A DNA stretch of 64,000 nt, taken from the NCBI GenBank assembly GCA_002733645.1, contig NVWL01000050.1, forward strand, positions 1-64,000, given 5' to 3'. Origin of the DNA: Oceanobacter sp. GTDB taxonomy: Bacteria; Pseudomonadota; Gammaproteobacteria; Pseudomonadales; Oceanobacteraceae. This document shows positions 54,870 through 62,303 of the stretch, in pieces; positions within the stretch are counted from its first letter, which is position 1; every line of letters begins with the position of its first letter. Below the pieces are notes generated by a model. It was not told where the DNA came from and did not search any database. It saw nothing but the letters and a program-made list of their open reading frames with translations. A program made the translations under genes and the position numbers.

Positions 54870-55394
54870 TTAAACGGCAATATCAAGAAACTCTGGTGAT
54901 TGAAGCAGTGCTTCAAATTCCATCACTGACCAAACGCGCCCATCACGTTCAAACGCTTTAGTCACAAAGGTTTTCAGGCCGTCACTCACATTTTCGGCCT
55001 CACTTTCACGGTCCACCGGAAAGCTCTGCATACCCAAAACGGCATCCACAACCAATCCCGTTAGGTAATCGTTATGCTCAATAACGAGAACACGCTGGCT
55101 GCGCCAATTACCTTTCGAAGGAAACCCGAGCACACCGTTTAGATCCATCACAGACACCATACGTCCGCGCACATTTGCAATGCCAAGCACCCAGCTTTTC
55201 ACACCCGGCACTCGTGTCACTTTAGGCAGCTGAAGAATCTCAACCACCTCAGCCATATGAGCAACGTATTGTTCACCACCGAGCATAAAGCCGATACCGC
55301 GCCACGTTGAGACCGTTTCAACCTGCTGAGGCAACGGCGAAGCAAAACGCCGACTGCGACTTTCCATATCCTGTAGCAGGGCATAAGGAGTCAT
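54870..55394 (-). CDS. pilI: CheW-like adaptor PilI
   Basis: 174-residue CheW domain protein linking PilJ to ChpA. Core elements: GIGFMLGGEQYVAHMAEVVEILQLP, VTRVPGVKSWVLGIANVRGRMVSVMDL and VLVIEHNDYLTGLVVDAVLGMQSF. Starts 4 bp after the pilH stop and precedes pilJ by 77 bp. Confidence 0.94.
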   Translation of the reverse strand: MTPYALLQDMESRSRRFASPLPQQVETVSTWRGIGFMLGGEQYVAHMAEVVEILQLPKVTRVPGVKSWVLGIANVRGRMVSVMDLNGVLGFPSKGNWRSQRVLVIEHNDYLTGLVVDAVLGMQSFPVDRESEAENVSDGLKTFVTKAFERDGRVWSVMEFEALLQSPEFLDIAV

Positions 55395-55398
55395 ATTT

Positions 55399-55773
55399 TT
55401 ACTCGTCTTCCGTTGCTAACAAAGCACCAATTTCAGATAACAATCGAGACTCAGAAACCGGTTTAACTAAATACCCAGACGCACCCTGACGCTTACCCCA
55501 AACACGATCCGTTTCTTGATCTTTGGTCGTCACTATCACTACTGGGATGTTTTTGGTTTCTGGACTGCGGGTTAGCTGACGGGTTGCCTGAAAACCATTA
55601 AGGCCAGGCATCACAATATCCATCAACACTAAATCCGGCAGTTCTTGGCGAGCCATAGCTACACCATCAGCGCCGTTTTCTGCATTAAGCACTTCGTGGC
55701 CGTTTTTCTCCAAAACCGAACGAAACGCTTCAGTTTCCGTCGGTGAGTCATCTACCACCAGAATGCGCGCCAT
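55399..55773 (-). CDS. pilH: Response regulator PilH
   Basis: 124-residue stand-alone receiver. Acidic pair in ILVVDDSPTETE, phosphoacceptor aspartate in LPDLVLMDIVMPGLNGFQATRQL, threonine in VVIVTTKDQETDR and lysine in GYLVKPVSES. In P. aeruginosa PilH favours pilus retraction or acts as a phosphate sink. 24 bp downstream of pilG. Confidence 0.94.
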   Translation of the reverse strand: MARILVVDDSPTETEAFRSVLEKNGHEVLNAENGADGVAMARQELPDLVLMDIVMPGLNGFQATRQLTRSPETKNIPVVIVTTKDQETDRVWGKRQGASGYLVKPVSESRLLSEIGALLATEDE

Positions 55774-55797
55774 GCTTTTCCCCTTTAAATACGCTGA

Positions 55798-56178
55798 TTA
55801 TTTGGCGTGCTGACGGATCGAACCGAGCAGCTCTTCTTTACTAAATGGCTTAGTCAGATATTCATCTGAACCAACAATTCGACCTTTTGCTTTATCGAAA
55901 AGACCGTCTTTACTGGACAGCATAATCACCGGGGTAGATTTAAACTTAGAATTGTTTTTAATCAGTGCGCACGTCTGGTAGCCATCGAGACGAGGCATCA
56001 TGATATCGACAAAAATGATATCCGGATCAGTGTCAGCGATTTTTGCCAGCGCATCAAAGCCATCTGTCGCCGTAATAACTTCACAGCCTACTTTTTTCAG
56101 CAAGGTCTCAGCAGTGCGCCGAATTGTCTTACTGTCGTCGATCACCATGACTTTTACATCTTGAAAATTATCGTCCAT
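55798..56178 (-). CDS. pilG: Response regulator PilG
   Basis: Stand-alone receiver of 126 residues from ATG 56178 (AAGG about 9 nt upstream). An upstream in-frame codon at 56196 adds six residues absent from relatives. The sequence KVMVIDDSKTIRRTAETLLKKVGCEVITA, the phosphoacceptor in DIIFVDIMMPRLDGYQTCALIK, and KPFSKEELLG are nearly identical to P. aeruginosa PilG as remembered. It stimulates pilus extension and adenylate cyclase activation there. First gene of the Pil-Chp operon, divergent from gshB. Confidence 0.95.
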   Translation of the reverse strand: MDDNFQDVKVMVIDDSKTIRRTAETLLKKVGCEVITATDGFDALAKIADTDPDIIFVDIMMPRLDGYQTCALIKNNSKFKSTPVIMLSSKDGLFDKAKGRIVGSDEYLTKPFSKEELLGSIRQHAK

Positions 56179-56443
56179 ACGACAGGCCTTCACCATCCAA
56201 TATTCTTTAGTTATTTTTACTCTATACCGTCTGAACTTTCTGTGACTTAAGCCTCAGACTAGGACGAGCCCCCGGCGGTCAAAGAAGAATCTGACTGCCG
56301 CGCCCCGGAAATCCGGGATGTTTCCGCTTTTGTATCACACATTATCGGGGCAGGCTAGGGAACCCGACTAAAAGCAGCTCCATTCGGGCGGCGCATAATG
56401 TACACTGAGGGCCATTTCTCACTTTCCGGCTACTGGAGATAAA
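56179..56443. other. Divergent intergenic region pilG/gshB
   Basis: 265 bp that must hold the promoters of the Pil-Chp operon (leftward) and of gshB (rightward). The perfect dyad CCCGG-AAAT-CCGGG lies at 56304-56317, and a possible -10 CATAAT for gshB lies around 56396. No convincing -35 partner or sigma54 motif was found on either strand. Confidence 0.5.
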
Positions 56444-57415
56444 ATGACGATAAAATTCGGCGTTGTCATGGACCCTATCGGCGACATCAGTTTCAAAAAA
56501 GACACCTCACTCGCCTTATTAAACGCGGCGCAAGAACGAGGCTGCGAACTCTGGTACATGGAACAAGCCGATTTATCTGTTCAGTATGGCAAGGCATTTG
56601 GCCGCATGGCACCATTAAAAGTTCAGATGGATCCCGACCATTGGTACGATCTTGGTGACGCAATCGATCAGCCACTGGGTGAACTTGACATCATCATCAT
56701 GCGCAAAGATCCGCCCTTTGATGGTGAGTTTATTTACAGCACATACATTCTTGAACGCGCCGAGCAAGACGGCGTATTAGTCGCTAACAGTCCGCAAAGT
56801 TTACGTGACTGCAATGAGAAAATGTTCGCCACTGAGTTTGCTGATCTTATGTCGCCCACCATCGTCAGCCGCCGCCCTGACTTACTTAAAGCCTTCCATA
56901 GCGAGCACGGCGACGTTATTTTCAAACCCCTAGATGGCATGGGTGGCGCGTCTATTTTCCGTTTAAAAGAAGACGATCCCAATCTCAGCGTCATCATTGA
57001 GACGCTCACCAATCACGGCCAACAACAAATCATGGCGCAAAAATTCATCCCTGAAATCACCACCGGCGATAAACGTATTTTAATGATTAATGGCGAGCCT
57101 GTGCCTTTCTGTTTAGCTCGTATTCCTGCAAGTGGTGAGACTCGTGGTAATCTGGCCGCTGGCGGACGCGGTGTCACACAAGCCCTGTCGGATAAAGATC
57201 GTGAGATCGCCGAAAAAATTGGCCCTGAACTAAAACGTCGTGGCCTCTATTTCGTTGGCCTAGACGTGATCGGCAGTTGTGTCACTGAAATTAACGTCAC
57301 CAGCCCAACCTGCGTGCGTGAAATCACCCGCGATAGTGGCATTGATGTCGCCACCAAATTGATCGATGTTCTACTAGAACAACATCAGGTCAGAGTGGAC
57401 AAAACACAGGCGTAA
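56444..57415 (+). CDS. gshB: Glutathione synthetase
   Basis: ATP-grasp ligase joining glycine to gamma-glutamylcysteine. N-terminal KFGVVMDPIGDISFKKDTSLALL; ATP-grasp elements IIMRKDPPFDGEFIYSTYILE, FKPLDGMGGASIFRL and a C-terminal LYFVGLDVIGSCVTEINVTSPT. Length 323, near E. coli (316). GGAG 6-7 nt before the ATG. First gene of the gshB-tonB-yqgE-ruvX-pyrR-pyrB-pyrC' series. Confidence 0.97.
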   Translation: MTIKFGVVMDPIGDISFKKDTSLALLNAAQERGCELWYMEQADLSVQYGKAFGRMAPLKVQMDPDHWYDLGDAIDQPLGELDIIIMRKDPPFDGEFIYSTYILERAEQDGVLVANSPQSLRDCNEKMFATEFADLMSPTIVSRRPDLLKAFHSEHGDVIFKPLDGMGGASIFRLKEDDPNLSVIIETLTNHGQQQIMAQKFIPEITTGDKRILMINGEPVPFCLARIPASGETRGNLAAGGRGVTQALSDKDREIAEKIGPELKRRGLYFVGLDVIGSCVTEINVTSPTCVREITRDSGIDVATKLIDVLLEQHQVRVDKTQA

Positions 57416-57457
57416 GAGCAGACTTGCGCGAATTTGAACCGGAGAACCAAAGTAACG

Positions 57458-58336
57458 ATGGCAACTAGCACTGTGTCGAGCAATGATCGCTTGATGTTCG
57501 CGCTGTTCATCGCGTTGATGTTGCACGCGATGATAGTGCTTGGCATTAGCTTTCAGGCGGAAGATCCGCCCGCCTTTAGCTCAACGCTAGACGTTACTTT
57601 GGCGGGCTACCGCAGCAAAGACAAACCAGAAAACGCCGATTTTCTTGCACAAGAGAATCAGGAAGGCAGTGGTACTCTGGACGACAAGAAGATGCAAACC
57701 ACCGACGTTGAAGCGGATTTCCATGCCAACGAAATCCGCGACAATGTACAAGAAGAACAAAAACCAACGGCTCCGAAGCAAATAACCGAAGCAAAAGCGT
57801 CGTTAGTGAGTGCGACCAAAAGCCCCGATAAACAGCAGCAGCAAAAAAATCAACAAAGCACTCTATCTCTTGATTTACCCGATGGCCCGCAACAATCGAT
57901 TCTTGAGCGCAGCCGAGAGATCGCGAGCCTTCAAGCGAAATTGGATACCGAGCGACAATTATACGCACGCATGCCCAACATTCGCCGTTTGACTGCAGCC
58001 TCCACAATGAAAGCCTCTGACGCCTATTACGTGAATGGCTGGCGACACAAAATCGAGCGCATCGGCGCCATTAATTATCCCGCCGAAGCGGCAAACTGTT
58101 ACGACCGTTGCCGCTTACGTATACTCGCCTCCATCAATCCAGACGGCAGCTTGCATGATCTCGTCGTGTTAGAGTCATCAGGCAGACAAGTACTGGATGA
58201 AGCCGCCTTAAGGATTGTACGCCTAGCATCACCTTTTGCGCCTTTTACCAATGAAATGCGACAAGAAATCGACCGCCTAGAGATCATCCGAACTTGGCAG
58301 TTCAAAGGCAACCGTTACCTGTCGGAATCGAATTAA
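57458..58336 (+). CDS. TonB-family protein (TonB3-like)
   Basis: Start taken at ATG 57458 (292 residues); a TTG at 57434 is in frame but adds an unlikely N-terminus. One N-terminal membrane helix (about residues 12-32) is followed by a long polar, Gln/Lys-rich spacer that lacks the Pro-Glu/Pro-Lys repeats of classical TonB. The C-terminal TonB domain (about 190-285) has YVNGWRHKIERIGAINYPAEA, GSLHDLVVLESSGRQVLDEAALRIV and FAPF. P. aeruginosa TonB3 occupies the same place and is reported to affect twitching motility and pilus assembly, which suits the neighbouring pil genes. No ExbB/ExbD genes are nearby. Confidence 0.85.
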   Translation: MATSTVSSNDRLMFALFIALMLHAMIVLGISFQAEDPPAFSSTLDVTLAGYRSKDKPENADFLAQENQEGSGTLDDKKMQTTDVEADFHANEIRDNVQEEQKPTAPKQITEAKASLVSATKSPDKQQQQKNQQSTLSLDLPDGPQQSILERSREIASLQAKLDTERQLYARMPNIRRLTAASTMKASDAYYVNGWRHKIERIGAINYPAEAANCYDRCRLRILASINPDGSLHDLVVLESSGRQVLDEAALRIVRLASPFAPFTNEMRQEIDRLEIIRTWQFKGNRYLSESN

Positions 58337-58893
58337 TGAAGCAACTCAGCAGCCTACGTAACCACCTGTTGATCGCGATGCCGAGTTTAGATAATTCATG
58401 GTTTGGCGGCAGTGTTACCTACCTTTGCGAACATGACAGCGAAGGCGCGATGGGCTTAGTCCTCAACAAGCCCACCAGCTTCACCTTTGAAGACGTGTGC
58501 GAACAGCTTGATATCAATCGCCTTGATCATATCTCCCCCCTAATGATGAGCGGAGGCCCTGTTAGCCCAGACCAAGGCTTTATATTGCATCAAGAAGCTG
58601 GCAACTGGGGGGCTACCATGAGCATCGCCGACGGCTTCCACATCACCTCATCCAAAGATATTCTGGCCGCCATCGCACAAGGCAATGGGCCTCATAATTA
58701 TCGCTTAGGGCTAGGCTATGCCGGCTGGAGCCCGGGGCAATTAGACGAAGAACTGCGAAAAAATGCGTGGTTAACTCTAGAAGCGACCCCAGACATTCTT
58801 TTCGGCTTAGATTATCGTGATCTGTACGATGTGGCGCTCAGCAAGCTCGGTATCAGCGCTGAGTTTTTAAGTGGAGAAGCCGGTCATGCCTGA
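58336..58893 (+). CDS. yqgE: YqgE/AlgH family protein
   Basis: 185 residues from ATG 58336, which overlaps the tonB stop (TAATG). Family blocks: LIAMPSLDNSWFGGSVTYLCEHD, GAMGLVLNKPTSF, MSGGPVSPDQGFILH and the C-terminal LGYAGWSPGQLDEELRKNAWL. Function still unsettled in the family (AlgH was once linked to alginate regulation). Conserved next to ruvX in many Gammaproteobacteria; it overlaps ruvX by 8 bp here. Confidence 0.94.
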   Translation: MKQLSSLRNHLLIAMPSLDNSWFGGSVTYLCEHDSEGAMGLVLNKPTSFTFEDVCEQLDINRLDHISPLMMSGGPVSPDQGFILHQEAGNWGATMSIADGFHITSSKDILAAIAQGNGPHNYRLGLGYAGWSPGQLDEELRKNAWLTLEATPDILFGLDYRDLYDVALSKLGISAEFLSGEAGHA

Positions 58894-59347
58894 TGCAATA
58901 CAAATACCAGAACGCTTCACCTCAGCCATGGGATTTGATTTTGGCACTCAGCGTATTGGCATCGCCATTGGTCAACGCCTGACCAACAGCGCCGAAGCAC
59001 TCGATCCCATTAAGGCCAAAGACGGCATTCCTAACTGGGACGCACTGCAAAAAATCATCGACGAATGGCAACCACATGCATTTGTCGTGGGCTTGCCACT
59101 CAATATGGATGGCTCAGCTTCCGACATGAGCCGTCGCGCGCTCAAATTTGCCAAACGTCTTGAAGGACGTTATCACCGCCCGTCATACACTCACGACGAA
59201 CGCCTGACCAGCTATGAAGCAAAGGGCATGGTGCTTGAAAACGTCGGCCACAAAAATTTCGGCGATTACTCCGTAGACGGAATCGCTGCACGCTTGATAC
59301 TTGAAAGCTGGATGTCCGCACATCCTCGCTCAGGAGAGACTGAATGA
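58886..59347 (+). CDS. ruvX: RuvX/YqgF putative Holliday junction resolvase or rRNA-processing nuclease
   Basis: 153 residues from ATG 58886 (GGAG 9 nt upstream, inside yqgE). RNase H-like fold with GFDFGTQRIGIAIGQ (first acidic residue), VVGLPLNMDGSAS, THDERLTSYEA and VDGIAARLILESWM (final aspartate). E. coli YqgF is linked to 16S 5'-end processing. ATGA overlap with pyrR. Confidence 0.94.
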   Translation: MPDAIQIPERFTSAMGFDFGTQRIGIAIGQRLTNSAEALDPIKAKDGIPNWDALQKIIDEWQPHAFVVGLPLNMDGSASDMSRRALKFAKRLEGRYHRPSYTHDERLTSYEAKGMVLENVGHKNFGDYSVDGIAARLILESWMSAHPRSGETE

Positions 59348-59838
59348 ACTTACCTGATATCGAACTCATCTGCGTTGACCTTGCCGTACAACTACAACAA
59401 ATGATCGACGACAAACAACTAAACAACCCACTCATTGTTGGCATACGAACTGGCGGCGTGTGGGTAGCTGAGCGTTTGCAAGAAGCTATCAGTGGCAACA
59501 GCGATATCGCCAGCCTCGACATTAGCTTTTATCGTGACGACTTTACCCGTCATGGCTTACACCCCAAAGTTCAAGGCTCTGAGCTGCCTGACAGCATAGA
59601 AGATCGCGACATCATCTTAGTTGATGACGTCATCATGAGTGGGCGCACTATTCGCGCCGCGATGAATGAGCTTTTTGACTATGGCCGCCCAGGGACGATT
59701 CACTTAGTCTGCCTGCTGGATATTGGCCGCCGCGAGCTGCCTATTCAGCCTGATATTTGCGGAGCAACGCTGGCACTCAATGATGGCCAACTGGTAAAGC
59801 TCACTGGACCAAAACCTATGGTTCTAACGTTGGCCTAA
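59344..59838 (+). CDS. pyrR: PyrR-type uracil phosphoribosyltransferase/regulator
   Basis: 164 residues. The PRPP-binding loop is DIILVDDVIMSGRTIRAAMN, and VGIRTGGVWVAERL is also typical. In Gram-positives PyrR is an RNA-binding attenuator. In Pseudomonas the adjacent pyrR is reported to affect pyr expression. No PyrR-binding anti-antiterminator hairpin was identified in the 29-bp gap before pyrB. Confidence 0.93.
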   Translation: MNLPDIELICVDLAVQLQQMIDDKQLNNPLIVGIRTGGVWVAERLQEAISGNSDIASLDISFYRDDFTRHGLHPKVQGSELPDSIEDRDIILVDDVIMSGRTIRAAMNELFDYGRPGTIHLVCLLDIGRRELPIQPDICGATLALNDGQLVKLTGPKPMVLTLA

Positions 59839-59867
59839 CGAATTCTATTTTTGATCGGTAACTGCCC

Positions 59868-60878
59868 ATGATGACTGACCTGAGCATGCTAGACCCAAGC
59901 AAAGTCCAATTGACGGAAGACGGGCGTCTGAAGCACTTCCTGACCACCGAAGGCCTAAGCCGCGAACTCCTGACTGAAATTCTAGATACCGCGGATTCCT
60001 TTATCAGTACGCAAGAACGAGCCGTAAAAACCGTGCCCTTGCTACGTGGTAAAACCGTCGTAAATCTGTTTTTTGAAAACAGCACACGTACACGTTCAAC
60101 CTTTGAATTAGCCGCCAAACGGTTATCCGCCGACATTTTAAACCTCGACATCGCCCGCTCGGCGACGTCCAAGGGTGAGACCTTAATGGACACCCTGTGG
60201 AACCTAGAAGCCATGTACAGCGACATGTTCGTGGTTCGCCATGCCGACTCAGGAGCAGCACACTTTATTGCCGAGCACGTCACACCAAACGTCGCCATCA
60301 TTAACGCTGGTGACGGTCGTCATGCGCATCCAACTCAGGCCATGCTCGACATGCTAACCATTCGTCGTCACCAAGGTGACATCGAAGGCAAAATCGTTGC
60401 CATCGTCGGCGACATATTGCACTCACGAGTGGCCCGATCACAAATACACGCACTGCGTACGTTAGGCGCTGCCGAAGTCCGCGTTATCGGGCCGGGCACA
60501 CTGCTGCCATGTGATATTGAATCCATGGGTGCAGTACCGTTTTATGACATGAAAAAAGGCCTCGCCGATTGCGATGTTGTCATTATGCTGCGCCTACAAA
60601 AAGAGCGTATGCAAAACGCCTTACTGCCATCAGAAGGTGAATTTTTCAAACTCTATGGTTTGACCGAAGAGAAGCTCGCCTTTGCGAAACCGGATGCCAT
60701 TGTCATGCACCCGGGGCCGATCAATCGCGGCGTTGAAATCGAATCCGCTGTGGCCGATGGCCCGCAGTCCGTTATCTTGAACCAAGTCAGCTATGGTATC
60801 GCCGTGCGTATGGCAGTAATGGCGATGGCTATGAGCGGCCAAACCACCGAGGCCGTCAGCAAAGAGGAGTCTGTATGA
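59868..60878 (+). CDS. pyrB: Aspartate carbamoyltransferase catalytic chain
   Basis: Forms carbamoyl-aspartate in pyrimidine synthesis. Carbamoyl phosphate site [15 protein letters not shown], swinging lysine region [25 protein letters not shown], and the aspartate site LRLQKERM. Length 336, as in pseudomonads, with a ~25-residue N-terminal extension relative to E. coli that carries the effector site in that class. No pyrI is present; the partner is the pyrC' product, whose start overlaps the pyrB stop by 4 bp. Confidence 0.97.
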   Translation: MMTDLSMLDPSKVQLTEDGRLKHFLTTEGLSRELLTEILDTADSFISTQERAVKTVPLLRGKTVVNLFFENSTRTRSTFELAAKRLSADILNLDIARSATSKGETLMDTLWNLEAMYSDMFVVRHADSGAAHFIAEHVTPNVAIINAGDGRHAHPTQAMLDMLTIRRHQGDIEGKIVAIVGDILHSRVARSQIHALRTLGAAEVRVIGPGTLLPCDIESMGAVPFYDMKKGLADCDVVIMLRLQKERMQNALLPSEGEFFKLYGLTEEKLAFAKPDAIVMHPGPINRGVEIESAVADGPQSVILNQVSYGIAVRMAVMAMAMSGQTTEAVSKEESV

Positions 60879-62143
60879 TGCGCTACCTTCACATTGAAAA
60901 CGCTCGCGTAATCGACCCTCACTCTCAAACAGACACCGTCACGGATGTGTTTGTCGCTAATGGCATTATCCAAGCCATAGGGCATCGCCCTGCCGCCGGT
61001 GAAATTGAAACCAGCATTAATGCCTCTGGCCAATGGCTAATTCCCGGACTGATTGATCTTGGTGGGCACCTACCAGAACCGGGCTATAGCCAAAAAGGCA
61101 GCATTGCCAGCGAAACTCGCGCAGCTATCAACGGCGGATTCACACACATTTGTAGCCTGCCAAACACGAAACCAGTAGCGGATACCTCGGCGGTTATTAA
61201 GCTTATTCTTGATAAAGCGGCGACGGCAGGGAACGCAAAAGTTCTCCCTTTAGGTGCAATGACCCAAGGACTGGCAGGCGAACAACTGGCCAGCATGTAC
61301 ACCTTATTTGAAGCTGGTGCGGTGGCAATGAGCAATGCACGCCAACCCATTCGTGACAGCTATGTGGTGCGCCGCTTAATGGAATACGCAGCAACCTATG
61401 ATATTCCACTGTTTTTATCCGCGAACGATCTCAGCCTTGCGGCCGATGGTTGCATGCACGAAGGTCCTGTTGCCACGCGCATGGGCTTGCCCGGTATCCC
61501 CGCCACCGCCGAAACCATTGCTCTGGCGCAACTTTTACTGTTAATCGAGCAAACCGGCGTACGCGCGCATATTAGCCAAATTAGCTGCCGTCGCAGTGTC
61601 AGTATGTTGCGACAAGCACGCGAAAGCGGCATCAATGTTACCGCCGACACGCCACTGGCAAATCTGCTTTACACTGAAGATGCCGTGACCGGTTACAACA
61701 GCCTATACAACGTGCAGCCACCATTGCGCAGTGAGCGAGATCGACAAGCGTTGCTTGAAGCCGTCGCCAGCGGTGAATTGGCCATCAGCAGCAATCACCA
61801 TCCGCATGAACTGTCGGCCAAAAAAGCGCCTTTCTCCGACGCCGAATCCGGCATGAGCCAATACGATCACTTTTTCTCACACGCCCTAACACTGGTGCAC
61901 AAAGATGAGCTAAGTGTAGATGCCCTACTACGGGCAACATCGACTCTTCCAGCGCACATATTAGGAATTAACCAAACACTCATTGAAGGCAGCGACTTCA
62001 ATGCCGTACTGTTTGACCCAGAAGGCGACACTCTAATTACCGCCTCTACGCTCACATCACGCGGCCATAATCACCCCGCCTTAGGAAAAACACTCAAAGG
62101 CCGCATTAGTCGCGTTTTTGTAGAAGGTCAGCAACTGCTATAA
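60875..62143 (+). CDS. pyrC': Inactive dihydroorotase homologue PyrC'
   Basis: 422-residue amidohydrolase-fold protein that associates with PyrB in the pseudomonad-type dodecameric ATCase. The first metal motif, normally D-x-H-x-H, reads [10 protein letters not shown], so one metal histidine is gone. The usual T-D-H-A-P-H reads SSNHHPHE, with Asn replacing the catalytic Asp. The bridging lysine position is likewise not evident. The fold and the [14 protein letters not shown] block are kept, which fits a structural role. A functional pyrC must be elsewhere. The 4-bp overlap with pyrB fits obligatory co-assembly. Confidence 0.93.
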   Translation: MMRYLHIENARVIDPHSQTDTVTDVFVANGIIQAIGHRPAAGEIETSINASGQWLIPGLIDLGGHLPEPGYSQKGSIASETRAAINGGFTHICSLPNTKPVADTSAVIKLILDKAATAGNAKVLPLGAMTQGLAGEQLASMYTLFEAGAVAMSNARQPIRDSYVVRRLMEYAATYDIPLFLSANDLSLAADGCMHEGPVATRMGLPGIPATAETIALAQLLLLIEQTGVRAHISQISCRRSVSMLRQARESGINVTADTPLANLLYTEDAVTGYNSLYNVQPPLRSERDRQALLEAVASGELAISSNHHPHELSAKKAPFSDAESGMSQYDHFFSHALTLVHKDELSVDALLRATSTLPAHILGINQTLIEGSDFNAVLFDPEGDTLITASTLTSRGHNHPALGKTLKGRISRVFVEGQQLL

Positions 62144-62175
62144 CTCATCGATGTGAGTCATTCAGAACCAACAAG

Positions 62176-62203
62176 GTTAGCCGCAGTTCATGCTGCGGCT
62201 AAC
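62176..62203 (+). terminator. Terminator-like hairpin after pyrC'
   Basis: Perfect 11-bp stem GTTAGCCGCAG / CTGCGGCTAAC with a TTCATG loop, 33 bp after the pyrC' stop. It is followed by GTTTACAC, a weak U-tract. Likely marks the end of the gshB-pyrC' transcript. The rest of the 160-bp gap must hold the cyaA promoter, which is not clear by eye. Confidence 0.65.
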
Positions 62204-62303
62204 GTTTACACAACTAAAGCCTGCAATCACTAAGACCTGCCCTAGATTGTTTCTTTTCACGACATCATCAAGCGTTTTATAAACACCCATCTATACTGAT
62301 TAG

